NCBI GenBank assembly: GCA_903952885.1
Contig: CAJBHE010000072.1
Location: 1-20,813 of the forward strand
Direction: 5' to 3'
Origin: an uncultured Burkholderiales bacterium
GTDB lineage: Bacteria > Pseudomonadota > Gammaproteobacteria > Burkholderiales > Burkholderiaceae_C
Length of the DNA stretch: 20,813 nt
Shown: positions 14,590 through 20,738 of the stretch, in pieces
Position numbering within the stretch: position 1 is the first letter of the stretch
Layout: each line of letters opens with the position of its first letter
Notes under the pieces: generated by a model
The model's database searches: none
The model's input: only the letters and a program-made list of their open reading frames with translations
What the model was told of the DNA's origin: nothing
Made by a program: the position numbers and the translations under genes

Positions 14590-16788
14590 ATGACAAACAC
14601 CCACATGCTTGACACTTCACGTCGCCACTTTTTACTCAGCTCTGCCGCCGTTGGCAGTGGCTTGGCCTTAGGGCTAAGCTTTGCGCCTGATGCCATTGCA
14701 CAAGCCTCGTACACCACCCTCACGCCAAATGAAATCAATATTTGGGTGGTTATCAAGCCCGATGACACGGTGGTCATTCGTATTGCCAGATCTGAAATGG
14801 GACAGGGTACTCGCACAGGCTTGGCCCAATTGGTGGCCGAAGAACTGGATTGCGATTGGTCCAAAGTCACCACAGAAATGCCCACCCCCGGCCAGAGTCT
14901 GGCGCGCAAGCGTGCTTGGGGCGATATGTCGACAGGCGGCAGCCGCGGTATTCGTACCTCGCACGATTACGTGCGCCGAGGCGGTGCAACGGCGCGCCTC
15001 ATGCTCATGCAAGCCGCCGCCAACCGCTGGAATGTCCCCTTGGCTGAAGTGATGACCAAAGAAGGCATGATCACGCACGCCATCTCAGGCCGCACGCTGA
15101 GCTATGGCAAAGTCGCTGACGATGCGGCCAAACTCACTCTGCCTGACCCAGCCAAGATCAGCTTGAAGAAGCCGAGCCAATGGCGCATTGCAGGTAAGTC
15201 TATGCGTCGTTTGGACACGGCCGATAAGGTGGATGGACGCAAAACTTTCAGCATCGATTTGCAGTTGCCCGGCATGCTGAATGCAGCTGTTATGCAAAGC
15301 CCTGTGTTTGGTGGCAAGTTGGTAAGCTACGACGAGAGCAAAATTGCCAAGATGCGTGGTGTCAAGGGCGTGGTCAAAATTAACGACAGCACCTTGGCCG
15401 TGGTGGCAGACACTTTTTGGCGTGCCAAGACGGCGTTGGCCGAACTGCCAGTGGTGTGGGATGACGGGGTGAATGCCAACACCTCCAGTGCCACCATCGA
15501 CGCCATGCTGCGAGAAGGCTTGATAGCCAATGGTGATTTCTGGCAACGCAAAGAGGGTGATGCACCCGCTGCCATTTCGCAAGCTGCGAAGAAAGTGGAA
15601 GCCACTTACACCAGTCCTTTCTTGGCGCACGCGACGATGGAGCCCATGAATTGCACCGTGCGCATCACCGGCAATCGCGCCGAGGCTTGGGTGCCTACCC
15701 AAAGTGCTGAGGGTTCATTGGCCGCGTTGGCTGAGGCAACAGGTTTTCCTTTAGCGCAATGTGATGTGTACAAGATGGACTTGGGCGGTGGCTTGGGACG
15801 CCGTGGCGGTCATCAAGAGTATGTTGACCAAGCTGCACAAGTGGCAAAGAAGTTTCCGGGCAAACCGATCAAATTGATTTGGAGCCGTGAAGAGGACATG
15901 ACCCAAGACTTTTACCGTCCCATCTCGATGGCCAAAATGTCGGCAGGTATTGACGACAAAGGCAACATGACAGCGTTCCATGTGCGCGTGTCAGGCCAGT
16001 CACTCAATGCATTGTTGTCCCCCATGGCTATCAAGAACAACAAAGACGTGCGCCAGATGCAAGGTTTTTGGGAAGAAGCGGGGGACGCCCAACTGGGCTA
16101 CACCTTCCCCAATTTGTTGACCGAATATGTGATGCGCAATACCCACGTCCCGGTGGGCCCTTGGCGAGGTGTGAATACCAACCAAAACGGCATTTACATG
16201 GAGTGCTTCATGGAAGAGTGTGCCCGCGCTGCGGGCAAAGACTCCCTGGAGTTTCGCCGTGCTTTGATGAAAAACCATCCCAAGCATTTGGGCGTTCTCA
16301 ATGCAGCGGCTGAAGCCGGCGATTGGGGTAAGCCACTGCCACCCGGTGTCTTTCGAGGTATCGCGCAGTTCATGGGTTACGCCAGCTACTCGGCCGCCAC
16401 GGCTGAGGTCTCTGTGTCCCCCAAGGGCGAGGTCAAAATTCACCGTATGGTGTTTGCGTTGAACTCTGGCCATGTGGTCAACCCAGCGCAGGTGAAGGCC
16501 CAAATCGAGGGGTCGGTGGTCATGGGCTTGTCGGGCGTCTTCTTGGGTGAAAACACGGTAGAGAAAGGGCGCATGCAAGAGCGCAACTTTGACACCTACC
16601 CTTTGATGCGCCTGAAAGAAACGCCGAAGGTAGAAACCGTTTTGGTGCCCACTGGCGACTTCTGGGGCGGTGTGGGTGAACCCACCATTTGCGTGGTTGG
16701 CCCAGCTGTGCTGAACGCGATTTACGCAGCCACGGGCAAACCACAGCGCAATTTGCCATTGCGCAAGCATGGTTTGACCTTGGTGTAA
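14590..16788 (+). CDS. Molybdopterin-binding subunit of an IorB-like aldehyde/isoquinoline oxidoreductase
   Basis: Catalytic subunit (732 residues) of a xanthine-dehydrogenase-family enzyme. It begins with a Tat signal (SRRHFLLSSAAVGSGLALGLSFAPDAIAQA), which puts the enzyme in the periplasm. Typical family segments follow: RSEMGQGTRTGLAQLVAEELDCDW, FLAHATMEPMNCTVRI, YKMDLGGGLGRRGGHQEYVDQA, PVGPWRGVNTNQNGIYMECFMEE, and close to the C-terminus GVGEPTICVVGPAVLNAI with the active-site glutamate (E697). A TTG five codons earlier is in frame, but ATG 14590 has GAGG seven bases upstream. With no FAD subunit and no fused cytochrome domain, electrons should pass to a separate cytochrome c. A terminator follows the stop. 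Confidence 0.92.
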   Translation: MTNTHMLDTSRRHFLLSSAAVGSGLALGLSFAPDAIAQASYTTLTPNEINIWVVIKPDDTVVIRIARSEMGQGTRTGLAQLVAEELDCDWSKVTTEMPTPGQSLARKRAWGDMSTGGSRGIRTSHDYVRRGGATARLMLMQAAANRWNVPLAEVMTKEGMITHAISGRTLSYGKVADDAAKLTLPDPAKISLKKPSQWRIAGKSMRRLDTADKVDGRKTFSIDLQLPGMLNAAVMQSPVFGGKLVSYDESKIAKMRGVKGVVKINDSTLAVVADTFWRAKTALAELPVVWDDGVNANTSSATIDAMLREGLIANGDFWQRKEGDAPAAISQAAKKVEATYTSPFLAHATMEPMNCTVRITGNRAEAWVPTQSAEGSLAALAEATGFPLAQCDVYKMDLGGGLGRRGGHQEYVDQAAQVAKKFPGKPIKLIWSREEDMTQDFYRPISMAKMSAGIDDKGNMTAFHVRVSGQSLNALLSPMAIKNNKDVRQMQGFWEEAGDAQLGYTFPNLLTEYVMRNTHVPVGPWRGVNTNQNGIYMECFMEECARAAGKDSLEFRRALMKNHPKHLGVLNAAAEAGDWGKPLPPGVFRGIAQFMGYASYSAATAEVSVSPKGEVKIHRMVFALNSGHVVNPAQVKAQIEGSVVMGLSGVFLGENTVEKGRMQERNFDTYPLMRLKETPKVETVLVPTGDFWGGVGEPTICVVGPAVLNAIYAATGKPQRNLPLRKHGLTLV

Positions 16789-16800
16789 CGCATGAAAGTA

Positions 16801-16823
16801 GCGAGGCCTTTTGCAGGCCTTGC
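16801..16823 (+). terminator. Rho-independent terminator after the molybdenum hydroxylase genes
   Basis: GCGAGGCCT, a five-base loop, and AGGCCTTGC form a nine-base-pair stem (one G-T pair), 12 bases after the stop at 16788. It is followed by TTCTTGTTGT. It sits between the convergent molybdenum hydroxylase and soxA genes. Confidence 0.65.
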
Positions 16824-16839
16824 TTCTTGTTGTGCTGCT

Positions 16840-17607
16840 TCAGCGACGAATGGATGGGCCGTCCAAAGGCATGCCGTTGGCGCGCACTTTCAAAAAGAGT
16901 TCTAGCTGTCTGAGGCTCTCGCTGCCTGGTGCTGGCAAGCTGGCTTGCACACCCGAATAGCAAGCGCGCAAGCGGCGGTCGATTGACCCCATGTTTTGCC
17001 AATTCAAACGGTAGATAGGGAAACCCGAAGGGTGACCTGGACTGATGACCTCCGCGCGAAGGTTTGCGCCTACTTTGCCATCGTGGCAATGCACGCACGC
17101 CAAGTTAAGTCGTCCTATGCGGGTCGCGTAAAGCTGTGCGCCCTGTGACAGTTGGTCTTGCCAACGTTGTTGCCCGATTGCATCTGCGGGTGCTTGTGCC
17201 TGAATCTTTTGGCCCTTGGCGACGCTGTGCAACAGAGCGCTTAATGAGAGTGTGTCATCGTCCTCTAGACCTTTGGGATGTTGCCCCACGCGCTGACGAC
17301 ACAGATTGATTTGATCTTCTAGATTAATCAAACGACTGGCGTTAGCGGTTGTTTTCAATCGCGGATGCTCAGCGGCTGAGCTGCGCAATGTCTGAGGAGA
17401 GTTGTGACAACTTTGGCAGCTATCGCGCCACAAGGCTTGGCCTTTTTCAATCCACAGCGAAATGGGGTTGGCATCTGCGTCTTGCTGCATGGCTTGCAGT
17501 TGTGGTGTTAAAAATAAATTGCCACTCATTAGCGTTTGGGCACAGAGTGGCTGCGCTAGGCCAATGAGCAAAATCGCCATCCATTGCCATATGCTGCGTG
17601 AGTGCAT
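16840..17607 (-). CDS. soxA: SoxA, diheme cytochrome c of thiosulfate oxidation
   Basis: Catalytic subunit of SoxXA, which attaches thiosulfate to the SoxY cysteine in the periplasm. The 255 residues start with a Sec signal (MAILLIGLAQPLCAQ). Two CxxCH haem sites are visible (CQSCH at 64-68 and CVHCH at 171-175), so this is the diheme form. The active-site segment RRLRACYSGVQA contains the cysteine (C216) that in SoxA carries the cysteine persulfide ligand. GHPSGFPIYRLNWQNMGSIDRRLR is the conserved run before it. It is the last gene of the soxX-Y-Z-A string, five bases after soxZ. soxB, which often follows, is missing; instead the convergent molybdenum hydroxylase begins. Confidence 0.9.
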   Translation of the reverse strand: MHSRSIWQWMAILLIGLAQPLCAQTLMSGNLFLTPQLQAMQQDADANPISLWIEKGQALWRDSCQSCHNSPQTLRSSAAEHPRLKTTANASRLINLEDQINLCRQRVGQHPKGLEDDDTLSLSALLHSVAKGQKIQAQAPADAIGQQRWQDQLSQGAQLYATRIGRLNLACVHCHDGKVGANLRAEVISPGHPSGFPIYRLNWQNMGSIDRRLRACYSGVQASLPAPGSESLRQLELFLKVRANGMPLDGPSIRR

Positions 17608-17612
17608 GGCGT

Positions 17613-17951
17613 TTAGCGGTACACCAAGGGGCGGCGCATTTGACCCGTGCGGCCTTGATGATCTGCCCAGCTGACGATCAAGTCACTTGCTTTGGGTGGC
17701 AAAGTGAAAGAAAAAAAGAACATTGGATTGGCGGCCATGCCCGTGCCTAACTCAGCCTCAAAAACCAGTGCCTCGTCAATATGCACTTTGACAAATTGCA
17801 AGATATCTTTGCTCACTTGTGCGCCTGAACTGTCGTGTCGAAATCCTGTCTCCATCACATGCCCTAGCAATAACCGAACTTCTACCTCTGTGTTGGGCCG
17901 CACAGGCCCTGATAACGATAGACGAACGGGCAAGTCTAGTGTTTGTGCCAT
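17613..17951 (-). CDS. soxZ: SoxZ, partner of the thiosulfate carrier SoxY
   Basis: Small immunoglobulin-like subunit (112 residues) that pairs with SoxY to form the sulfur-carrier complex. It lacks its own signal peptide, as usual for SoxZ, which is exported with SoxY. Family features are EVRLLLGHVMETGFRHDSSG (usual form LISHPMETGxRxDxxG), the FVKVHIDEALVFEAELGTGMAANPMFFFSF middle and the SWADHQGRTG ending. An in-frame upstream extension reaches 18023 but overlaps soxY and is not SoxZ-like, so the ATG at 17951 is used; it follows the soxY stop by four bases, suggesting translational coupling. Confidence 0.9.
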   Translation of the reverse strand: MAQTLDLPVRLSLSGPVRPNTEVEVRLLLGHVMETGFRHDSSGAQVSKDILQFVKVHIDEALVFEAELGTGMAANPMFFFSFTLPPKASDLIVSWADHQGRTGQMRRPLVYR

Positions 17952-17955
17952 AGAT

Positions 17956-18408
17956 TCAGGTCTCGTCAAAACAAGCCGTGGCGGTGACCACCGTGTGAGT
18001 GGGCCGGCCCAAGCTTGTGCCATTGCTGAGATGAGCCAATACCCAGACGTCTTGCGTCATGGCAAGTCGAATGCGGGTGTTGAATGTGAACCTCGTTTGA
18101 GGTTGCCCCAGCTTCATCCGCAGGATGACACGGTTGGGATTTTCAGGCGCGATGATGTCAAATCCGACCAGATGTTTACCTGCGGGTGCTTGCAATGTGA
18201 ACTGCAATGGAATGGCGTTGCCGTTGTCAGCTAATTCAGGCAACGTGACGTCAATGCCTTCAGCTTTTAAGCCACGAGACAACAGGTCGGCTTGTGAGTG
18301 GGTGTCTGGTACTGACCAAGCGCTGGAAACGCCAGAAATACCAACCGCACCAAGGCTCAAGTGCGCAAGGCATGTGCGGCGAGCTAACGATGTCTTTGAG
18401 TGCAGCAT
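17956..18408 (-). CDS. soxY: SoxY-like sulfur carrier with an atypical C-terminus
   Basis: Carrier subunit on whose cysteine sulfur intermediates are bound. The 150 residues start with a twin-arginine-like signal (SLARRTCLAHLSLGAVGISG), as in known SoxY. The rest fits the SoxY fold (GIDVTLPELADNGNAIPLQFTLQAP, GFDIIAPENPNRVI, RIRLAMTQDVWVLAHLSNG). The expected C-terminal swinging arm GGCGG is absent: the protein ends VVTATACFDET, so a single cysteine remains five residues from the end with bulkier, charged residues around it. The reading frame is clean up to the TGA, and soxZ starts four bases later, so this is not an obvious frameshift. It may be a variant carrier rather than a canonical SoxY. 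Confidence 0.82.
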   Translation of the reverse strand: MLHSKTSLARRTCLAHLSLGAVGISGVSSAWSVPDTHSQADLLSRGLKAEGIDVTLPELADNGNAIPLQFTLQAPAGKHLVGFDIIAPENPNRVILRMKLGQPQTRFTFNTRIRLAMTQDVWVLAHLSNGTSLGRPTHTVVTATACFDET

Positions 18409-18420
18409 GATTTTTGCACT

Positions 18421-18849
18421 TTAGCGCAAAGTGGCCAACGCGGCAGTCACCTTGTCGATTTCTTCTAAGCTAAGGATTGGGCGTGATGGGCTGGCATAGC
18501 TTGCACCATCTATTGTTCCAAACGGGGGCATCAGCGTGTTTGGGTTGAACCTGCGACCGTCCATCACCCATTGGCGCAGTTGCGCCAAACTGTATCGCTT
18601 GCCCACACCGTCGAGAGAGGGGCCAAAGTCACCTTGTTTACCCGATGCGCCATCGATTCCCTTGGCATCGCGAAGCACAGTGACTTGGTGACAGGTGATG
18701 CAGTTGCCTTGCTGCCGGTTCGCCATGATCCTCAGCCCCTGCTCAACTTCGCTGAGGGGTTGTGCTGTGATTGAACTTGACCACACACTCAAGCACAGTG
18801 AAAGTGTCAAATGCTTGGCCAACGCCGTTGGGTTATGCAATGGTGACAT
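18421..18849 (-). CDS. soxX: SoxX, monoheme cytochrome c of SoxXA
   Basis: Electron-accepting haem subunit of SoxXA. From the start chosen here it has 142 residues: a Sec signal (LTLSLCLSVWSSSITAQ), one CxxCH site (CITCH, 50-54), and the SoxX-typical GDFGPSLDGVGKRYSLAQLRQWVMDGRRFNPNTLMPPF, with the likely distal methionine M107. It is shorter than many SoxX proteins. The frame is open upstream to 19005 and there encodes part of a transposase (RIKPRKRLEREK), so the start must be downstream; ATG 18849 gives the best signal peptide, with 18873 as the alternative. No strong Shine-Dalgarno sequence precedes either. It is the first gene of soxXYZA, 12 bases ahead of soxY, with direct and inverted repeats upstream. 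Confidence 0.85.
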   Translation of the reverse strand: MSPLHNPTALAKHLTLSLCLSVWSSSITAQPLSEVEQGLRIMANRQQGNCITCHQVTVLRDAKGIDGASGKQGDFGPSLDGVGKRYSLAQLRQWVMDGRRFNPNTLMPPFGTIDGASYASPSRPILSLEEIDKVTAALATLR

Positions 18850-18855
18850 TTTTTC

Positions 18856-18926
18856 AAGTTGAACATTCCTCATAAGACTCAACTTTGTTTGTTGAGTTCG
18901 AGTGTAAGTTGATATTTCCTCAATAG
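18856..18926 (-). promoter_or_regulatory. Repeat cluster upstream of soxX (possible operators)
   Basis: Two 21-base direct repeats (18856-18876 and 18906-18926) match at 16 positions, share AAGTTGA and TTCCTCA, and are spaced exactly 50 bases. Between them lies an inverted repeat ACTCAAC (18877-18883) / GTTGAGT (18891-18897). The first repeat sits immediately before the chosen soxX start. The layout suggests cooperative binding by a dimeric regulator on one face of the helix, but no regulator gene is in the window. Confidence 0.45.
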
Positions 18927-18939
18927 AAAAAGCCTCTAT

Positions 18940-18966
18940 ATGGCATTTACCCTGGTGGAATGCCAT
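18940..18966 (-). repeat. Hairpin at the soxX-proximal edge of the IS remnant
   Basis: ATGGCATT (18940-18947) pairs perfectly with AATGCCAT (18959-18966) across 11 bases. It begins exactly where the transposase-derived sequence stops resembling a transposase. It could be part of the original element end or a transcription-blocking structure; no T-run follows on either strand. Confidence 0.5.
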
Positions 18967-19145
18967 CTTTTCGCGCTCAAGTCGTTTGCGCGGCTTGATC
19001 CGCATTCAGCATCGAGCTTGCGCTCGTAACGATAGCAGGACTCGCTGATGCCAAATTCACGACAGATATATGGAACACCGATGCCAGCTTTAATGCGTTT
19101 GACCGCGTCCATGATTTGGCTGTCGCTGAATTTTGATCTCTTCAT
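18967..19145 (-). pseudogene. Fused and truncated IS3 transposase (OrfA-OrfB fragments)
   Basis: From the ATG at 19145 the frame reads MKRSKFSDSQIMDAVKRIKAG then IGVPYICREFGIS, the N-terminal helix-turn-helix of an IS3-type OrfA. It then passes directly into ESCYRYERKLDAE, which in intact elements belongs to OrfB. After that the frame shifts by one, and RIKPRKRLEREK, from further inside OrfB, follows in the second frame (19002-18967). The DDE catalytic core is gone. I infer two internal deletions, the first at a shared GIS-coding stretch. The protein cannot be active. An alternative is a chance chimera of two related elements. Confidence 0.7.
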
Positions 19146-19207
19146 ATAGAACCTCTCCATTGGAAAAAATTCTACTTCTCACGCTTTTGGTTCTAGGGGA
19201 CGATTAC
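18967..19207 (-). mobile_element. Internally deleted IS3-family remnant
   Basis: A short relic on the minus strand. It contains a leader region (19146-19207, with CGTCCCCTAGAACC) of the kind found at the transposase end of IS3-family elements, then the beginning of OrfA and two fragments of OrfB. The outer limits are estimates: no matching terminal inverted repeats or target duplication could be seen. It lies between the sox operon and the AT-rich right-hand region. Confidence 0.6.
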
Positions 19208-19221
19208 TACGCATCGTCATA

Positions 19222-19238
19222 AAACTTCTGAAAAGTTT
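19222..19238 (-). terminator. Weak hairpin at the end of the glutamine amidotransferase gene
   Basis: On the minus strand AAACTT, five bases, AAGTTT form a six-base AT-rich stem overlapping the stop codon, followed by TTAT. A second dyad (GACGAT/ATCGTC, 19199-19218) comes just after it. Either could end transcription, but both are weak. Confidence 0.3.
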
Positions 19239-20031
19239 AGATGTTTATTTTGAAATGTTCTATACCTTGCTCTGTCCAATGAACGCCATTGCGTTCTTCA
19301 ACTTTGAACCAATGTCCTGCACCAGAATCAGACGGTTCTGATGCAATTGTTGTGATTGGGTTAGGCCCTTCTTCGCTTGCACGGGTATGAGGAGAACCGA
19401 AATACATACTAGGTGATAAATCGTCACTTGAATACCTAAATGCCCACATTTCTTTGCCATTTGTCAGTGCACAAGAAATTCGCATAGGTTCATCTGAATG
19501 ATGTCGGTCCATGATGCTACGAACATCACTTAGTGTCGCTTGAAGTGCATTGATTGGGTCGTGAACTAAGCCTTTGCTAAGTGCCACTAAAAATAGCGCT
19601 TCACTGTCAGTAGTACCTTCTCTGTGCGGGTAATGCACATGATCGATAAGATCCTCAACGTCTTTTCGACACTTATGCCAATTTCCGATTTTCCCGTTGT
19701 GCATGAAAGTCCAGTTTTGCCAAATAAAAGGATGGCAATTACTTCTATTTACGGCAGTTCCGGTGGTAGCTCGCACATGAGCAAAAAATAATTTTGTTCG
19801 AATGTGGGCCGCAAGTGAACGAAGGTTACTGTCGTTCCAAGCTGGTAAAACATCTTTAAACAATCCAGGTGTTGTGCGTTGTGTATACCAGGCAACACCA
19901 AACCCATCGCCATTTGTTACCCATGATGATTGATTCGCAGCCAAGCTTTGGCTAACAATTGAATGTTCTTGGTGAAAGACAAGGTCTTCAAGATAAATTT
20001 CTGGACCTGCATAGGCAACCCATCTGCACAT
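19237..20031 (-). CDS. Class II glutamine amidotransferase
   Basis: N-terminal nucleophile amidohydrolase that releases ammonia from glutamine or hydrolyses gamma-glutamyl bonds. The protein (264 residues) starts MCRWVAYAG, so removing the initiator Met exposes the catalytic Cys2. Family motifs are NGDGFGVAWY, FFAHVRATTGTAVNRSNCHPF and WTFMHNGKIGNW, then EGTTDSEALFLVAL. It resembles the YafJ/EgtC/Dug3 group rather than GlmS or PurF, because no partner domain is attached. An ATG four codons earlier lies inside the GGAGG Shine-Dalgarno sequence, so 20031 is the true start. No ergothioneine genes are nearby. Its codons are richer in A/T than those of the genes to the left, hinting at transfer. 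It is divergent from a small cupin-like gene. Confidence 0.9.
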   Translation of the reverse strand: MCRWVAYAGPEIYLEDLVFHQEHSIVSQSLAANQSSWVTNGDGFGVAWYTQRTTPGLFKDVLPAWNDSNLRSLAAHIRTKLFFAHVRATTGTAVNRSNCHPFIWQNWTFMHNGKIGNWHKCRKDVEDLIDHVHYPHREGTTDSEALFLVALSKGLVHDPINALQATLSDVRSIMDRHHSDEPMRISCALTNGKEMWAFRYSSDDLSPSMYFGSPHTRASEEGPNPITTIASEPSDSGAGHWFKVEERNGVHWTEQGIEHFKINI

Positions 20032-20036
20032 CGTGA

Positions 20037-20041
20037 CCTCC
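20037..20041 (-). promoter_or_regulatory. Ribosome binding site that decides the amidotransferase start
   Basis: GGAGG on the minus strand, five bases before the ATG at 20031. It rules out the in-frame ATG at 20043 and gives the protein the Met-Cys N-terminus needed for catalysis. Confidence 0.8.
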
Positions 20042-20215
20042 ATTAATGGATTGGAAATTGAATGCAGTCTATTGCACTAACGATGTGAAGTTTGAACGCC
20101 TTATCTTCGGTCACTGATTTGACACAAATAATGACTACAAACTCACCATGAATTTAATTAGTCCTTAGACTATTTAAATTCAGATTTCTGATTTCTTGAA
20201 AGTTGCTCATCCCAA

Positions 20216-20222
20216 AAGGAGG
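20216..20222 (+). promoter_or_regulatory. Ribosome binding site of the cupin-like gene
   Basis: AAGGAGG, six bases before the ATG at 20229, a near-perfect Shine-Dalgarno sequence. It selects this ATG over an in-frame TTG at 20196. Confidence 0.75.
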
Positions 20223-20228
20223 TTGCCA

Positions 20229-20549
20229 ATGGACATGTCAGTTATTTCAATAGAAGCATTAGCCAAAGAGTTTGGCCAATCGTTGTATGAAAGAGGGTTC
20301 TCCCGTGGTGTCCTCAGGAGCCTCAAACCTCAGCAATGCAGCGGTGTTCTGGAGAGTGAACATGCTGTACTTGGCTTGGTGCTCTCGGGGGAGCTCTTGA
20401 TTGAGCTACCCGAATGCCTCTTGCTCAACGGGGTGGGCGACGAGTTTTTTCTCCCCCCAAACATCTATTTCCAAGCGACAGCGGGTGAGTTAGGCGCACA
20501 GTTTTTGTTTGCCAAACGAAGCGCACTTGCCCCTGTTTGTTCAGCTTAG
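20229..20549 (+). CDS. Small cupin-like protein of unknown function
   Basis: A 106-residue soluble protein. The middle and C-terminal parts (VLGLVLSGELLIELPECLLLNGVGDEFFLPPNIYFQATAG, then QFLFAKR) have the alternating hydrophobic strands and the turn pattern G-E-x-P of a small single-domain cupin. The metal-binding histidines of typical enzymatic cupins are absent, so a binding or sensing role is more likely than catalysis (inference). There is no signal peptide. The start follows a strong Shine-Dalgarno sequence. It is divergent from the glutamine amidotransferase gene, and a long hairpin terminator lies 82 bases downstream. I do not recognise a named family. Confidence 0.65.
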   Translation: MDMSVISIEALAKEFGQSLYERGFSRGVLRSLKPQQCSGVLESEHAVLGLVLSGELLIELPECLLLNGVGDEFFLPPNIYFQATAGELGAQFLFAKRSALAPVCSA

Positions 20550-20630
20550 GTCAGTGGCATTCCCCGAAATCAGTAGACAGAGAATTAAGTCTGAAATTGG
20601 GTGATGAGGGCGTCTTGCTGGTCAATATAA

Positions 20631-20664
20631 AATAAAAACAACGAGGTAAGTCGTTGTTTTTATT
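20631..20664. terminator. Long AT-rich hairpin terminator, possibly bidirectional
   Basis: AATAAAAACAACGA pairs perfectly with TCGTTGTTTTTATT across a six-base loop (14 base pairs). The stem ends in T runs on both strands, the form of a bidirectional intrinsic terminator. On the plus strand it can end the cupin-like transcript; on the minus strand it lies just beyond the tRNA-Asn-like 3' end, so it may once have been that tRNA's terminator. Confidence 0.7.
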
Positions 20665-20671
20665 AGATTTT

Positions 20672-20698
20672 TGGCTCCTTGACCTGGGCTTGAACCAG
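20672..20698 (-). other. tRNA-Asn 3'-end fragment, candidate attachment site
   Basis: On the minus strand the 27 bases contain a T-arm (CTGG-TTCAAGC-CCAG), the 3' acceptor strand TCAAGGA, discriminator G and CCA, in the spacing of a tRNA-Asn 3' end. The similarity stops at 20698: no anticodon arm, D-arm or 5' acceptor strand is found further along. A bare tRNA 3' end is what integrases leave at one side of an inserted element, so this may be an att site; a decayed tRNA gene is the alternative. Confidence 0.5.
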
Positions 20699-20707
20699 TC
20701 GGGGCGA

Positions 20708-20738
20708 AAGTTCGATGGCACATCCGGGGCTCGAACTT
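20708..20738. repeat. Inverted repeat AAGTTCGA / TCGAACTT next to the tRNA fragment
   Basis: Perfect eight-base arms at 20708-20715 and 20731-20738 surround 15 bases. The repeat lies ten bases beyond the tRNA-like fragment. Otherwise the last 250 bases of the window hold no gene that I can support. Confidence 0.5.

Noticed and set aside
17952..18023. Longer SoxZ start overlapping soxY
   Set aside because: The extension is out-of-frame soxY sequence, and SoxZ family length and start agree with 17951.
18850..19005. Longer SoxX start reaching into the IS remnant
   Set aside because: The N-terminal residues RIKPRKRLEREK are transposase derived; a secreted cytochrome needs its signal peptide at the front.
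20119..20124. TTGACA as a -35 box for the cupin-like gene
   Set aside because: No acceptable -10 hexamer lies 16-18 bases downstream.
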